Part shown: positions 35,592 through 44,879 of the stretch, piece by piece
How the letters are laid out: every line of letters starts with the position of its first letter
Position numbering within the stretch: position 1 is the stretch's first letter
Assembly (NCBI RefSeq): GCF_004118375.1
Contig: NZ_SDHX01000001.1
Span: 1,553,693 to 1,617,692 of the forward strand
Reading direction: 5' to 3'
Length of the DNA stretch: 64,000 nucleotides
DNA from: Oleiharenicola lentus
Lineage (GTDB): Bacteria > Verrucomicrobiota > Verrucomicrobiia > Opitutales > Opitutaceae
Notes under the pieces: generated by a model
What the model was told of the DNA's origin: nothing
Databases searched by the model: none
Seen by the model: only the letters and a program-made list of their open reading frames with translations
Made by a program: the position numbers and the translations under genes

Positions 35592-36539
35592 TCAAAACTG
35601 CCGGGCGATGGCTTCGACGGCCGCGTGCAGGTCGGCGGGCAGCGGGCCGCGGAAAAAGGCGGCGAGATTTTGGTCCACTTCGACGGGCTGGCAGGCGCCG
35701 GCGAGCACGATGCTCAGGCGCTCGTCGGCGGCGACGAAGCGGAGGGCCAGTTCGGCCGCAGGCAGGCCGCAGTCCTGCTGGAGTTTCTTCAACGCGGCGA
35801 GCTGCGCGTCGGAGCGCGGGCCGAGGTAGCTGCCTTCGGTGGCCCAGCCCGTGGGCAGGGAATGGATGAAGGTGAACAAGCCGGCGACAACCACGGCCAG
35901 CCCCTTGGCGGCGGCGACCGGCAGGATGTGCTCGCGGGCCGTGACATTGAGCGGCGTGTAGTTGTAGGCGACGAGCACGGCGTCGAGTCCGTCCACCTCA
36001 CGGATCACGCGGCCGAGATGGCGGGCGTGGTTGCCCGTGACGCCGATGTGGCGGCACAGCCCGCGGGCCTTGGCTTCGCGCAGGAACTGGATTACCGGGG
36101 CGTTGGCGAAATCGAAACTGCCCTCGGGGTCGAAGAGCCGGCGGAAGCCGACCTCGGTGCGGTCGCTCCACCAGTTGTCCCAGTCGGCCTCATGCACCTG
36201 CAGCAGATCCACGCGGTCGCGGCGCAGGAGGCGGAGGTTCTCGCGGAGCTGCACGTGCATCGCCTCGATGGAGCGGAAGTGCCGCGCTTCGCGGAAATAG
36301 CCGATTTTCGTCGCGACAAAAGCGCGGGCGGAGCCGAGCACCTCGCCGAGAATGGCTTGGGACGCCCCGTCCCGATACATCACCGAGGTGTCGAAATACC
36401 GCAGGCCGGCCGCACGGGCCCGGCGCACCGTTTCGATCGAACGCTCGAAGCCGGCGAAGTTGGCAAACCCGGCGCCGAAGCCGAGGACCGGGAGGAGCTC
36501 GCCGGTTGAACCGAAGGGACGCTGGGGCAGGGTGATCAT
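35592..36539 (-). CDS. Aldo/keto reductase, probable aldose (D-threo-aldose/L-fucose type) dehydrogenase
   Basis: A 315-residue aldo/keto reductase unlike the one at 4.7 kb. Tetrad residues: Asp50 and Tyr55 in RYFDTSVMY, Lys78 in VATKIGYF, His116 in LLQVHEADW. The N-terminus LPQRPFGSTGELLPVLGFGA resembles sugar dehydrogenases that oxidise L-fucose or D-arabinose to lactones. The gene just upstream, six bases away on the same strand, encodes a lactonase of the fucono-/rhamnono-lactonase group, which supports an aldose-to-lactone-to-acid route (inference). Downstream dehydratase and aldolase genes of such pathways are absent here. Confidence 0.8.
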   Translation of the reverse strand: MITLPQRPFGSTGELLPVLGFGAGFANFAGFERSIETVRRARAAGLRYFDTSVMYRDGASQAILGEVLGSARAFVATKIGYFREARHFRSIEAMHVQLRENLRLLRRDRVDLLQVHEADWDNWWSDRTEVGFRRLFDPEGSFDFANAPVIQFLREAKARGLCRHIGVTGNHARHLGRVIREVDGLDAVLVAYNYTPLNVTAREHILPVAAAKGLAVVVAGLFTFIHSLPTGWATEGSYLGPRSDAQLAALKKLQQDCGLPAAELALRFVAADERLSIVLAGACQPVEVDQNLAAFFRGPLPADLHAAVEAIARQF

Positions 36540-36545
36540 CGTGGG

Positions 36546-37379
36546 TCAGATCCGGTAGATGCGGGCGGCATTGCCCCCGAAAATGGCCGCCTGATCGGCC
36601 GCAGGCAAATGGGCGGTAAAGCCCCGGGCCAGCTGCAGCCAGCGCACGTAGCCGCAGGCGAGCTTGGCGACCGGCCAGTCGCCGCCGAAGAGCAGGCGCG
36701 CGGGGCCGAAGCACTCGATGAGGTGCGTCACGTAGGGCCGTAGTTGGTCGGGTTTCCAGTGCAGGTGGTCGGCCTCGGTGACCAGGCCAGAGAGTTTGCA
36801 GACGAGGTTGGGGAACCCGGCGAGCGTGCGGATGTGCTCGCGCCACGGGTCGAGCAGGCCGGTGCGAATGCCGGGTTTGCCGCCGTGGTCGAGGATGAAG
36901 CTGACGTCGGGGCACTGGCGCACCAGCTCGATGACGGCGGGTAGCTGCGGGTGCTTGCAGCAAAGGTCGAAACTCAGGCCCGCGGCGGCCAGCTGGCGCA
37001 CACCACCGATAAATTCCGGCCGGGCACAGTAGTCCGTGGCTTCGTGCTCAAAATGATGTCTAACGCCGCGCACAAGCGGGTGACGGCGCAGTTCGGCGAG
37101 AGCGCTCACGGTCTGCGCGCCGACATTGATGGCGATCCTGGCCACGATGGCCCGGATGCGCGGTTCGCGGGCAGCGAGTTGATCCACCCATTTCACTTCC
37201 TCCAACCAGGGAGCGCCGCACTCGACGAAGACGATCTTGTCCGGGAGATCGGGGCCGGCTTCGCGGTGGATCGATTCCGGGGTGTGAGGGTGGGCGATCG
37301 AAGGCACTTCATGCAGCCAGGTGTAAGGACGGAGCGCGGTCTGGTCCCAGAAATGCATGTGGGCGTCGGTGTAGGGCAT
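36546..37379 (-). CDS. Amidohydrolase 2 family sugar lactonase (COG3618 type)
   Basis: A 277-residue TIM-barrel metal hydrolase. The metal ligands open the protein, YTDAHMHFWD (His7, His9), with further conserved blocks GVRHHFEHE, FILDHGGKP and LLFGGDWPV (the last Asp is the catalytic acid). Relatives hydrolyse L-fucono-, L-rhamnono- or galactarolactones. The ATG at MPYTDAHMHF is used; a GTG seven codons upstream adds nothing conserved. It is the first gene of a two-gene operon with the aldose dehydrogenase-like enzyme. A Tat-exported lactone/ester hydrolase lies nearby. Confidence 0.85.
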   Translation of the reverse strand: MPYTDAHMHFWDQTALRPYTWLHEVPSIAHPHTPESIHREAGPDLPDKIVFVECGAPWLEEVKWVDQLAAREPRIRAIVARIAINVGAQTVSALAELRRHPLVRGVRHHFEHEATDYCARPEFIGGVRQLAAAGLSFDLCCKHPQLPAVIELVRQCPDVSFILDHGGKPGIRTGLLDPWREHIRTLAGFPNLVCKLSGLVTEADHLHWKPDQLRPYVTHLIECFGPARLLFGGDWPVAKLACGYVRWLQLARGFTAHLPAADQAAIFGGNAARIYRI

Positions 37380-37454
37380 GGGGGCGGGGCAGGGCGTCAC
37401 CGTGTTCGGGCCGGTCCGCCGGTCAAACGTCGCGCCCGGCTTCCATTAGAGCGC

Positions 37455-37494
37455 CTGACAATTCCCTGACAAACCTCTGACCGCCGGGTGACAA
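37455..37494 (+). promoter_or_regulatory. Four 11-bp-phased direct repeats upstream of the VWA-kinase-regulator operon
   Basis: Heptamers CTGACAA (37455), CTGACAA (37466), CTGACCG (37477) and GTGACAA (37488) recur every 11 bp with 4-bp linkers. This is the spacing of tandem OmpR/PhoB-type regulator sites. The operon encodes just such a regulator, so autoregulation is likely. The heptamer differs from those of the phosphate operon (CGTAACA type). Confidence 0.75.
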
Positions 37495-37539
37495 CCTGCG
37501 GGGCGGTTTGTGGTTCAATGGCGGAGTCAAACGACTCCC

Positions 37540-38880
37540 ATGAAAACGTTCATCCCGCATCTTCTCTTCGCGGTCGCGCTCACCGGCGCGACTTTGCTTT
37601 CCGCCAAGCAGGCCGCCCAGCCCGTCCGTGTCACCGTGGATCTCGACCGCACCGTCCTGCCGGCCAACGAGGCCAACCGCTCCGTGGTCAAGATCGGCCT
37701 CGACTGCCTGCGTCCGCCCGGGCGTGAGGCCCGCCCGCCGGTCAATCTCGCCCTGGTGATTGACCGCTCGGGCTCGATGAGCGGCGACAAGATCGACCGC
37801 GCCCGCGAAGCGGCGCTCGAACTCGTCAGCCGCCTCGGCCCCGACGACATCGTGTCGCTCATTGCCTACGACTCCGGCGTCGAGACGCTCGTGCCGGCGC
37901 AGCGCGTGCGCGAGGCCCGCGAGCTGGAATCGGCCATCCGCGGTCTCGAGGCGCGCGGCAACACTGCGTTGCACGGCGGAGTCGTCCGCGCCGCGGCCGA
38001 GGTTCGCCGCCATCTCGGCGAGGGCCGGCATGTGCCGCGCATCATTCTGCTCTCCGACGGCCAGGCCAACGTCGACCCCAGCTCGCCCGATGAACTCGGC
38101 CGGCTCGGCGCCTCGCTCGTGAAGGAGGGCATCTCGGTCACCACGATCGGCCTGGGCCTCGGTTTCAACGAGGACCTCATGACGCGCCTCGCCGAGCGCA
38201 GCGACGGCAACACCTACTTTGTCGAGAACAGCGACGATCTGCCGCGCATCTTCGCCGCCGAGCTCGGGGACGTGCTCAACGTCGTCGCGCGCCGCGTGGT
38301 CATCGAGATCAACTTCCCGGCGGGCGTGCGTCCGCTGCATTTTGTCGGCCGCGACGGTTCTATTCGCGGACAGAAGGCCGAGCTGACGCTCAACCAGCTC
38401 TACGGCGGCCAGCAGAAGTTCGCTCTCGTCGAGGTCGAGATCGAGGCTTCGTCCGCCGGGGCCGAGCGCGAGATCGCGCAGGCGAGTGTCCGCTATGAGG
38501 ACGCCGTGAACCAGCGACCTGCGACCGCCACGGCCGCGAGCCGGGTGAAGTTCAGCGGCGACGCCAAGGTGGTCGTCGCGTCGGCCAATCATCAGGTGCA
38601 GACCGATTACGCCGCGAACGTGATGGCGCTGGCGAAGGACAAGGCGGTCGAGCTGGTCGATGCCGGCCGTCGCGACGAGGCGGCCAAGGTGCTGCGGCAG
38701 CAGGCCGCCGAATTGCAGGCCGTCGGCGAGACCTACAGCAACCGCGCGGTCTCCAGTCTGGCCGCCACCGCGGCGCCCGAGGCGGATCGCGTTGCCCGCG
38801 AGGGCCTGAGCAACGCCGAGCGCAAGACCTACCGCAACGACGCCGCCAGCACCCGCAACCAGCAGGCGACGAAGCCGTGA
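37540..38880 (+). CDS. Exported von Willebrand factor type A domain protein
   Basis: A 446-residue secreted or periplasmic protein. Signal peptide MKTFIPHLLFAVALTGATLL, then a vault-like N-terminal strand region, then a VWA domain (about 68-240) with an intact MIDAS, DRSGSMS at 75-81, plus NTALHGG and LLSDGQAN. The C-terminal 200 residues are a beta sandwich followed by Ala/Glu/Arg-rich helix. VWA domains bind protein partners through a metal ion. The first gene of an apparent operon with a sensor kinase and regulator, so it may be the envelope partner or the main output of that system (inference). The ATG is set by the signal peptide. Confidence 0.85.
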   Translation: MKTFIPHLLFAVALTGATLLSAKQAAQPVRVTVDLDRTVLPANEANRSVVKIGLDCLRPPGREARPPVNLALVIDRSGSMSGDKIDRAREAALELVSRLGPDDIVSLIAYDSGVETLVPAQRVREARELESAIRGLEARGNTALHGGVVRAAAEVRRHLGEGRHVPRIILLSDGQANVDPSSPDELGRLGASLVKEGISVTTIGLGLGFNEDLMTRLAERSDGNTYFVENSDDLPRIFAAELGDVLNVVARRVVIEINFPAGVRPLHFVGRDGSIRGQKAELTLNQLYGGQQKFALVEVEIEASSAGAEREIAQASVRYEDAVNQRPATATAASRVKFSGDAKVVVASANHQVQTDYAANVMALAKDKAVELVDAGRRDEAAKVLRQQAAELQAVGETYSNRAVSSLAATAAPEADRVAREGLSNAERKTYRNDAASTRNQQATKP

Positions 38881-39004
38881 TATGACTTCGTGAGCAGCCC
38901 GCTTGCGGTCGCTGTGTGAAGGCGCGCGCAGGCGCGCTGACCCACAAACGGACACTGCTTTTCGTTGCTTTCCAAACCTCGCAAAGCGCCTAGCCTCCGT
39001 CCCC

Positions 39005-40873
39005 GTGTCACCCGTCACCCGCCGCATCGTTGCCTACTGGCTGCTCCTGCTTGTGGCCACGCTGGTCGCGGGCGGGGGAGGCATGCTGCTGCTGAAGCGC
39101 GAGGAGGCACGGCTGGCCGAGCAGCGGGCCGACACCACGGCCGCGCGCCGGGCCGCCCTGGTGGCGCGCGCCGGGTTGGTGGCCGAGAATGTCGAGCTGA
39201 TCGTCGGCGACATGCAGGCGGGTCTGCTCGAAACGCTGGCGACGTTCCCCGCCGACGGCCTCAACGAAACACTCGCCGACTGGCAGCGCGCAAATCCGCT
39301 CGTGCGCACGGCGTTTCGCACGCTCCCCGACGGAACCATTCTGCATCCGGCCCGGACCGCCGCCGACGAGGAGGCGCAAGGTTTCCGCCGGCGCTTTGGT
39401 TTGATCCTGTCGGAGAGCGCTCCCTGGCTCGCCAAGGACGCGCCCGTCAAGGCCAAGGCATTCGCTGAATCGGAACTGGCCACGCAGTCGAATGAGGCGG
39501 ATTTCGCCCGCCAGCAGGTGTTTTCCAACCGGGAGCGCACCCAGAGCGCGCGGCGAGACGCCCGCGAGACGTCCAAGATCAGCAACTACTCCCGCCCGGC
39601 GGAGACCCAGCTGTATGCCGACGCCGGACCGCAAGCCGCGGCTGCGCCGTCGGTATCCTCACTCTCGGCGGACAAGAAACTCGCCGAAGGCAAACGCACG
39701 AAGGCTTTGCTCGACGACGCACTCCTCGCCAAGGCCGTGGCAGAGCCCGCCGCTCCAGGCCGCAGCGGCTGGGCCACGGGAAATGCCGCCGGGCGTCCCT
39801 ACCTGCTCGGCTGGGTAGAAATGCCCGCGGCGGGAGAGTTTCGCGGCGTCGAGGTGGAACTGGCTGCCCTGATCGCCCGGCTGGCCGGCGGTCTGCCGGC
39901 CGTGACCGGGACGGGCGAAGGCTATTTGCTCCGCGATGAGCGCGGCCGGGTGATGCATCAGGCTGGGCGCGTGCCGGCGGATGGTGGCGAACCGGTGGTC
40001 CGGCTGCCCGTGGCGGAGGGCGCACTCCCGGGCTGGGAAGTGGCCGCTTTCCTGGAGTCGCCGCCCGATGAGTCGGCAGACGGGGGCAGCGGCTTTTTCC
40101 TCTTTGGCAGCCTGCTGGCGGCTACGCTGGGCGTGGCGATTCTCGCGGGCGGGTCGCTGCTGCTGTGGCAGGCGCGGCGCAGCGAGGCCGAGGCCGCGCA
40201 GAAAACTTCGTTCGTCGCCAACGTTTCGCACGAGTTTAAGACTCCGCTCACCACGATCCGCCTCTATGCCGAGTTGCTCGAGCAGGGGCGCGTGGCCGGT
40301 GAGGACAAGCGGACTGATTACCTGCGCACCATCGGACGCGAGACGCAGCGCCTCGCGCGGCTCGTCGGCAACGCCCTCGAGTTCAGCCGGCTGGAGCAGG
40401 GCAAAAAGAAATTTGAGCGGGTCTCGCTCGACGCGGCGGCCGCGTTGGGCCGTCTGCTCGACACACACGTGCCGCGCCTGGCCGAGGCCGGTTTGCGGGT
40501 GGAGCGCAAACTGCCAGGCGGATCGGTGATGCTCACCACGGACGCCGACGCGCTGGAGCAGATCGTGCTCAACCTGCTCGACAACGCCGCCAAATACGCC
40601 GCGAGCGGCGGCGAGGTGACGGTTGAGCTGTTGCCGGGGGCCGGCCACGGCGCGCGGGTCCGGGTGCTCGACCGCGGTCCGGGTGTGCCGGCCGACCATC
40701 GCGAACGCATCTTCGAAAAATTTCACCGCGTGGACGACGCCCTCACGGCGGAGCAAACGGGCACCGGCCTGGGCCTGAGCATCGCCCGCCAGCTTGCCCG
40801 CGGGCTGGGCGGCGACCTGCACTGCGAGCCGCGCGAGGGCGGCGGGGCGGCGTTCATTCTCGATCTCCCATGA
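39005..40873 (+). CDS. Membrane sensor histidine kinase
   Basis: A 622-residue two-component kinase. Membrane segments at about 8-29 and 363-388 enclose a large extracytoplasmic domain of some 330 residues with no family I recognise; its middle (about 170-260) is polar and low in hydrophobics. The H-box NVSHEFKTPLTTIRLYAELL carries phospho-acceptor His409, followed by N-box LLDNAAKYA, G1 RVLDRGPGVP and G2 GTGLGLSIARQLARGLGG. The GTG start is chosen because the first membrane segment follows; the frame is open upstream, but that stretch has no conserved content. Its stop overlaps the regulator start (ATGA). Confidence 0.88.
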   Translation: MSPVTRRIVAYWLLLLVATLVAGGGGMLLLKREEARLAEQRADTTAARRAALVARAGLVAENVELIVGDMQAGLLETLATFPADGLNETLADWQRANPLVRTAFRTLPDGTILHPARTAADEEAQGFRRRFGLILSESAPWLAKDAPVKAKAFAESELATQSNEADFARQQVFSNRERTQSARRDARETSKISNYSRPAETQLYADAGPQAAAAPSVSSLSADKKLAEGKRTKALLDDALLAKAVAEPAAPGRSGWATGNAAGRPYLLGWVEMPAAGEFRGVEVELAALIARLAGGLPAVTGTGEGYLLRDERGRVMHQAGRVPADGGEPVVRLPVAEGALPGWEVAAFLESPPDESADGGSGFFLFGSLLAATLGVAILAGGSLLLWQARRSEAEAAQKTSFVANVSHEFKTPLTTIRLYAELLEQGRVAGEDKRTDYLRTIGRETQRLARLVGNALEFSRLEQGKKKFERVSLDAAAALGRLLDTHVPRLAEAGLRVERKLPGGSVMLTTDADALEQIVLNLLDNAAKYAASGGEVTVELLPGAGHGARVRVLDRGPGVPADHRERIFEKFHRVDDALTAEQTGTGLGLSIARQLARGLGGDLHCEPREGGGAAFILDLP

Positions 40874-41571
40874 AAGCCCGCCTCCTCATCGCTGAAGACG
40901 ACGCCAACATCCGCCTCGGCCTCGTGGCCACGTTGGAAAGCGACGGTTACCACGTAACCGCCGCCGGCGACGGTGCGCAGGCGCTCAAACTCTATCCGCA
41001 GGGGAAGTTCGACCTGGTGATCCTCGACGTGATGATGCCGCGCCAGAGTGGTTACGACGTGTGCCGCGAACTGCGAAAGCAGGGCGCGACGGTGCCGATC
41101 CTCTTTCTCACGGCCAAGGGCGAGGAAGTGGACAAGGTCGTGGGCCTCAAACTCGGCGCCGACGACTACGTGCTAAAGCCCTTCGGCGTGCATGAGCTGC
41201 TGGCGCGGGTGGAGGCCCTGTTGCGCCGGGCCCGGCAAAGCGCAGTGCCGGCCGCGGGCGCGGAGCTGCCGCCTGTATTCCGGCTGGGCGCGGCCGAGAT
41301 TGATCGACGCAAGTTCACCGCCACCCTGGGCGGACGCAGTGCCGACCTCACCGCCCGCGAGCTGAAACTCGCGGAGGCGCTCGCCGCCCATCCGGGCGAG
41401 GTCCTGACGCGGGACATGCTGCTAAACTCGGTTTGGGGCGTGGATTACTTTGGCACCACCCGGACGCTGGACCAGCACATCGCCCAGCTCCGCAAGAAGA
41501 TCGAGAAGACCCCGGACGAGCCGAAGACCATCGTGACCGTGCATGGGGTGGGGTATCGCTACGACGCCTAG
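40870..41571 (+). CDS. OmpR/PhoB-family response regulator
   Basis: A 233-residue DNA-binding regulator: receiver domain (1-118) with acidic pocket EDD (9-11), phospho-acceptor Asp53 in LVILDVMMP and Lys103 in VLKPF, then a winged-helix domain (about 140-233) with the recognition part TTRTLDQHIAQLRKKIE and the ending TVHGVGYRYDA. It is coupled to the kinase gene by a 4-base overlap. Its family binds tandem heptamers at 11-bp spacing, exactly what stands upstream of this operon. It could also serve the phosphate boxes at 20 and 22 kb, but those heptamers differ. Confidence 0.93.
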   Translation: MKARLLIAEDDANIRLGLVATLESDGYHVTAAGDGAQALKLYPQGKFDLVILDVMMPRQSGYDVCRELRKQGATVPILFLTAKGEEVDKVVGLKLGADDYVLKPFGVHELLARVEALLRRARQSAVPAAGAELPPVFRLGAAEIDRRKFTATLGGRSADLTARELKLAEALAAHPGEVLTRDMLLNSVWGVDYFGTTRTLDQHIAQLRKKIEKTPDEPKTIVTVHGVGYRYDA

Positions 41572-41642
41572 GCGCTCCGCGCGCAGCGCAGTCCTCGCCA
41601 AAAAATCTGTAACCGGAGGCGGTTTGCGCGGGTTAAGTCTCC

Positions 41643-44093
41643 GTGCACTCCCTGTTGTCCCTGGCCGATCTTCGACAAATACTCCGCCGGCTCGCGCGCG
41701 AGCGCGGCTTTACGCTGACTGTTTTGCTCACGCTGGCGCTATGTATTGGCGCCAATGTCGCTATTTACGCCGTGGTGGACGCGGTGCTGGTGCGCGCCCT
41801 CCCGTATCCCGAGCCCGGGCGGTTGGTGACCACGGTGAACGCTTACCCGGGGGCCGGTGTGGAGCGGGCCGGGGCCTCGTTGCCAAACTACTACGACCGC
41901 CGGGAACAGATCAAGGCCTTCGCCTCGACCTCGGTTTGGCAGGGCGGCAACGCCATCATCGGTGGAGCCGGGTCGCCGCAGCGCGTGGATCGCGATCGCG
42001 TGTCGCCGGAGTTTTTCGCGACCCTCGGCGTGCCGCTGGCGATGGGACGGACGTTTACCGAGGAGGAAATGTTCTACAAGGACAGCTCCCGGGCCATCCT
42101 GACGGACGAGTTCTGGCGCCAGCAGTTCAACGCCGACCCGGAGGTGCTCGGCAAGACCTTCATCGTGGATTCGCTGCCGGTGACGGTTGTCGGCGTGTTA
42201 CCGCCCGGATTCCGTTATTTTACCAGCAAGGCGCGCTTCTTCGTGCCGCTCGCGTCCGATCCGAAGGACCGCCTGCCCGATCGCCGGCATTCGAACAACA
42301 TGCAGCTGATCGCCCGACTGGCACCCGGAGCCAGCCTCGCGGTGGCGCAGGAGCAGGTCAACGCGTTGAACGCCCAGCAGGTGGAGGACGATCCCTTCTC
42401 CAGCCTGCTCAAGGGGGCGAAATTCCGCACGGATGTGTTCGGTCTGCACGCCGACACGGTGCGAGACATCAAGCCCGTGCTGCTGCTCCTGCAGGGTGGC
42501 GTGTTTTTCCTGCTGCTCATCGGCGGCGTTAATCTCGTGAACCTGCTGCTCATCCGCGCCAGCGGTCGCACCAAGGAACTTGCGGTGCGCCAGGCGCTCG
42601 GCGCCGGAGCCGGGCATGTGGCGGGCGAGGTCGCCATGGAAACCGTGCTGCTCGCCCTCGGTGGCGGCCTGCTCGGCCTGGCCGTGGGGGCGGCCGGCAT
42701 CCAGTTGCTGGCGGTTCTTGGCACGGATTACCTGCCGGTCGGCTCGGCGATCGTCTTCGACGCCCGGCTCGCCCTGATCTCGCTCGGTGCCTCGGCGCTG
42801 GTGGGACTGCTGCTTTCCCTGCCGATCATCTGGTTCAGCCTGCATGCGCGGCTGGCTTCGGTGCTCCAGACCGAGTCGCGCGGCGGCACCACCAGCCGCG
42901 CGGCGCAGCGGGTGCGTCACGGTTTCATCGTCGCCCAAGTCGCGCTGGCCTTCGTGCTGCTCAGCGGCGCCGGGCTGCTGGGGCTCAGCCTGCGCAAGGT
43001 CATGAGCACTTCGCCCGGATTCCGTCCCGAACAGGTGCTCACCGGCAACATCGCCCTGCCGTGGAAGGGTTATCCCGAAAACGAGCAGCGCCTCGCCTTC
43101 ATGGAGCGTCTGCTCACCGAACTGCGGGCCCAGCCCGGAGTGGTGGCGGTCGGCCTGACCGCGGGGCTGCCCATGGGCGGCAACATCAACAACAGCGCCA
43201 CCACCATCGAGGGTCAGGACCCGGCGCCCGGCGAATCGGTCCGCGCCCACTACATGGCCCCTTCCGCGGGAGAATACTGGCAGGCCATGGGCATTCCGCT
43301 GATCGAGGGCCGGTTCCTCGAGGATGCGGACAATCATCGCGACCTGCGCGTTTGCCTCGTGGACCAGGATTTTGCCCGGCGCTATTGGCCGGGCTCGAGC
43401 CCGCTGGGCCGGCGTCTGTCCGCCAATCCCAAGTTTGATGAGAAGGAGGCCTTCACGATCGTCGGCGTCGTGGGCAACGTGAAGCAACGCGAGCTGGCCG
43501 AGACCAATGCCCAGGGCGCGATCTACTTTCCGATGAAGGGGAATTACACGCCCAACGGTTTCTCCGTCGTGCTGCGCACCGCCATGGAGCCGACCGCCTT
43601 GGCGCCGATGCTCCAGAAGGTCGTGCTGAAACTGGATCCGGAGCTGCCGGTGGATGAACTGAAGCCGATGCAGGCGTGGATTGACGAGAGCATGGTTGCC
43701 CGGCGCTCGCCGGCCCTGCTCGCGATCATCTTTGCGGCGGTGGCGCTCGTGCTCGCCGCGGTCGGCACCTATGGCGTGCTGGCCTACGCCGTGAACCAGC
43801 GTCGGCGCGAGATCGGTGTGCGCATGGCACTCGGGGCCCAACCCGGCCAAGTGTTGGCCCAGTTCCTCGGTCTCGGGGCCAGACTGCTGGCCGCCGGCGT
43901 TGTGCTCGGGGCGCTAGGCGCCTGGGGTGCCGGCAAGGCCATGCAGAAACTGCTTTTCGGTGTGGGAGCGGTGCATCCCGGCGTGCTCGTGGCCACTGCG
44001 GCGGTCATGATGATGGTGGTGCTGCTGGCCACCTTCCTGCCGTCGCGCCGCGCCTCGCGCGTGTCGCCGATCGAGGCGCTGCGGGATGATTGA
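41643..44093 (+). CDS. ADOP-type (MacB/FtsX-like) permease
   Basis: An 816-residue permease of the 'acidobacterial duplicated orphan permease' type: a MacB-like periplasmic core domain (about 25-240), a first FtsX block (about 275-395), a second periplasmic domain (about 430-650) and a second FtsX block (about 685-810). Landmarks are [20 protein letters not shown], SVVAYxVL-like [20 protein letters not shown] and the ending [17 protein letters not shown]. The fused double permease needs a separate MacB-type ATPase, and none is adjacent. The start is GTG. It follows the kinase-regulator pair by 71 bases and may be its target (inference). Confidence 0.85.
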   Translation: MHSLLSLADLRQILRRLARERGFTLTVLLTLALCIGANVAIYAVVDAVLVRALPYPEPGRLVTTVNAYPGAGVERAGASLPNYYDRREQIKAFASTSVWQGGNAIIGGAGSPQRVDRDRVSPEFFATLGVPLAMGRTFTEEEMFYKDSSRAILTDEFWRQQFNADPEVLGKTFIVDSLPVTVVGVLPPGFRYFTSKARFFVPLASDPKDRLPDRRHSNNMQLIARLAPGASLAVAQEQVNALNAQQVEDDPFSSLLKGAKFRTDVFGLHADTVRDIKPVLLLLQGGVFFLLLIGGVNLVNLLLIRASGRTKELAVRQALGAGAGHVAGEVAMETVLLALGGGLLGLAVGAAGIQLLAVLGTDYLPVGSAIVFDARLALISLGASALVGLLLSLPIIWFSLHARLASVLQTESRGGTTSRAAQRVRHGFIVAQVALAFVLLSGAGLLGLSLRKVMSTSPGFRPEQVLTGNIALPWKGYPENEQRLAFMERLLTELRAQPGVVAVGLTAGLPMGGNINNSATTIEGQDPAPGESVRAHYMAPSAGEYWQAMGIPLIEGRFLEDADNHRDLRVCLVDQDFARRYWPGSSPLGRRLSANPKFDEKEAFTIVGVVGNVKQRELAETNAQGAIYFPMKGNYTPNGFSVVLRTAMEPTALAPMLQKVVLKLDPELPVDELKPMQAWIDESMVARRSPALLAIIFAAVALVLAAVGTYGVLAYAVNQRRREIGVRMALGAQPGQVLAQFLGLGARLLAAGVVLGALGAWGAGKAMQKLLFGVGAVHPGVLVATAAVMMMVVLLATFLPSRRASRVSPIEALRDD

Positions 44094-44108
44094 GGCCGCG
44101 CCAGCGGC

Positions 44109-44187
44109 CAAGTAGCAAGTAACAAGGATCAAGACGGAGCGTGGAGTCCGGGGCTTCTTGTTACCTGATACTTGGAATTTGTCACTT
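44109..44187. repeat. Inverted repeat, CAAGT family (second copy)
   Basis: The left arm is CAAGTAGCAAGTAACAAGG-like. The right arm has TTCTTGTTACCTGATACTTGG and then TTTGTCACTT as complements. It uses the same words as the element at 5664. It lies between the convergent ADOP permease and nitroreductase genes. Confidence 0.7.
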
Positions 44188-44203
44188 AGCCGGCTTGTCG
44201 GGG

Positions 44204-44854
44204 CTACACGTGGACAACGACTTCCTCGCGTGGGAAGCGGACCTTGGGCGCGGTTGCGTATTTGTCGCCGGCTTTCCGGTAGCCGAGGGCGGCGATGACC
44301 GAGGCAGTCAGGCCGCGGACCTTGAGGCCGAGGATGTCGTCGTAGCGATGACGCTCAAAGCCCTCCATCGGCGCGGCGTCGATGCCGAGCAGAGCGGCGC
44401 TGGTGACGAGATTGCCGAGGGCGATGTAGGTCTGGTTAGTCGCCCAGTTGCGACGGGCGGTTTCGTCCATGCCCTGCACGACAGAACGCATGGCCATGGT
44501 GCGCAGGCCGTCGAGCGATTCAACCGGCACGCCGCGGATCTTCGCAGCCTGTCGGATGTGGGCGTCCACGTCGGCCTCCGAGTAGTTGGCCTTGGTGGCG
44601 AAGACGACGAGGTGCGAGGCGTCAACGACCTGCGGTTGGCCGTAAGAGGCGAGCAGGAGCTGGGCGCGCACTTCCGGGTCGTCCACCACGAGGAACGCCC
44701 AGGGCTGGAGGCCGATGCTGGAAGGCGTGAGGACAAGCGCCTCTTCGAGCGCGGCCCAGTCTTGGGCGGAGATTTTCTTGGTGGGATCGAACTGCTTGGT
44801 GGCGTAGCGCCAGTTGAGCTGCTCGATGAGTTGGGAGCGGTTGATGGTGTTCAT
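44204..44854 (-). CDS. NAD(P)H-dependent nitroreductase family protein
   Basis: A 216-residue flavin enzyme of the NfsB type. The N-terminus LIEQLNWRYATKQFDPTKKI holds the FMN-phosphate-binding Arg-Tyr-Ala-x-Lys segment. SSIGLQPWAFLVV is the usual flavin-contacting loop, and the C-terminus has ALGYRKAGDKYATAPKVRF. It would reduce quinones or nitro compounds using NAD(P)H as a homodimer. It is oriented with the alpha/beta hydrolase gene upstream, 25 bases away, and both lie opposite the LysR gene, so all may form one regulated unit. Confidence 0.9.
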   Translation of the reverse strand: MNTINRSQLIEQLNWRYATKQFDPTKKISAQDWAALEEALVLTPSSIGLQPWAFLVVDDPEVRAQLLLASYGQPQVVDASHLVVFATKANYSEADVDAHIRQAAKIRGVPVESLDGLRTMAMRSVVQGMDETARRNWATNQTYIALGNLVTSAALLGIDAAPMEGFERHRYDDILGLKVRGLTASVIAALGYRKAGDKYATAPKVRFPREEVVVHV

Positions 44855-44879
44855 GAATGAGGAAGGCAGGACAGTGGTT

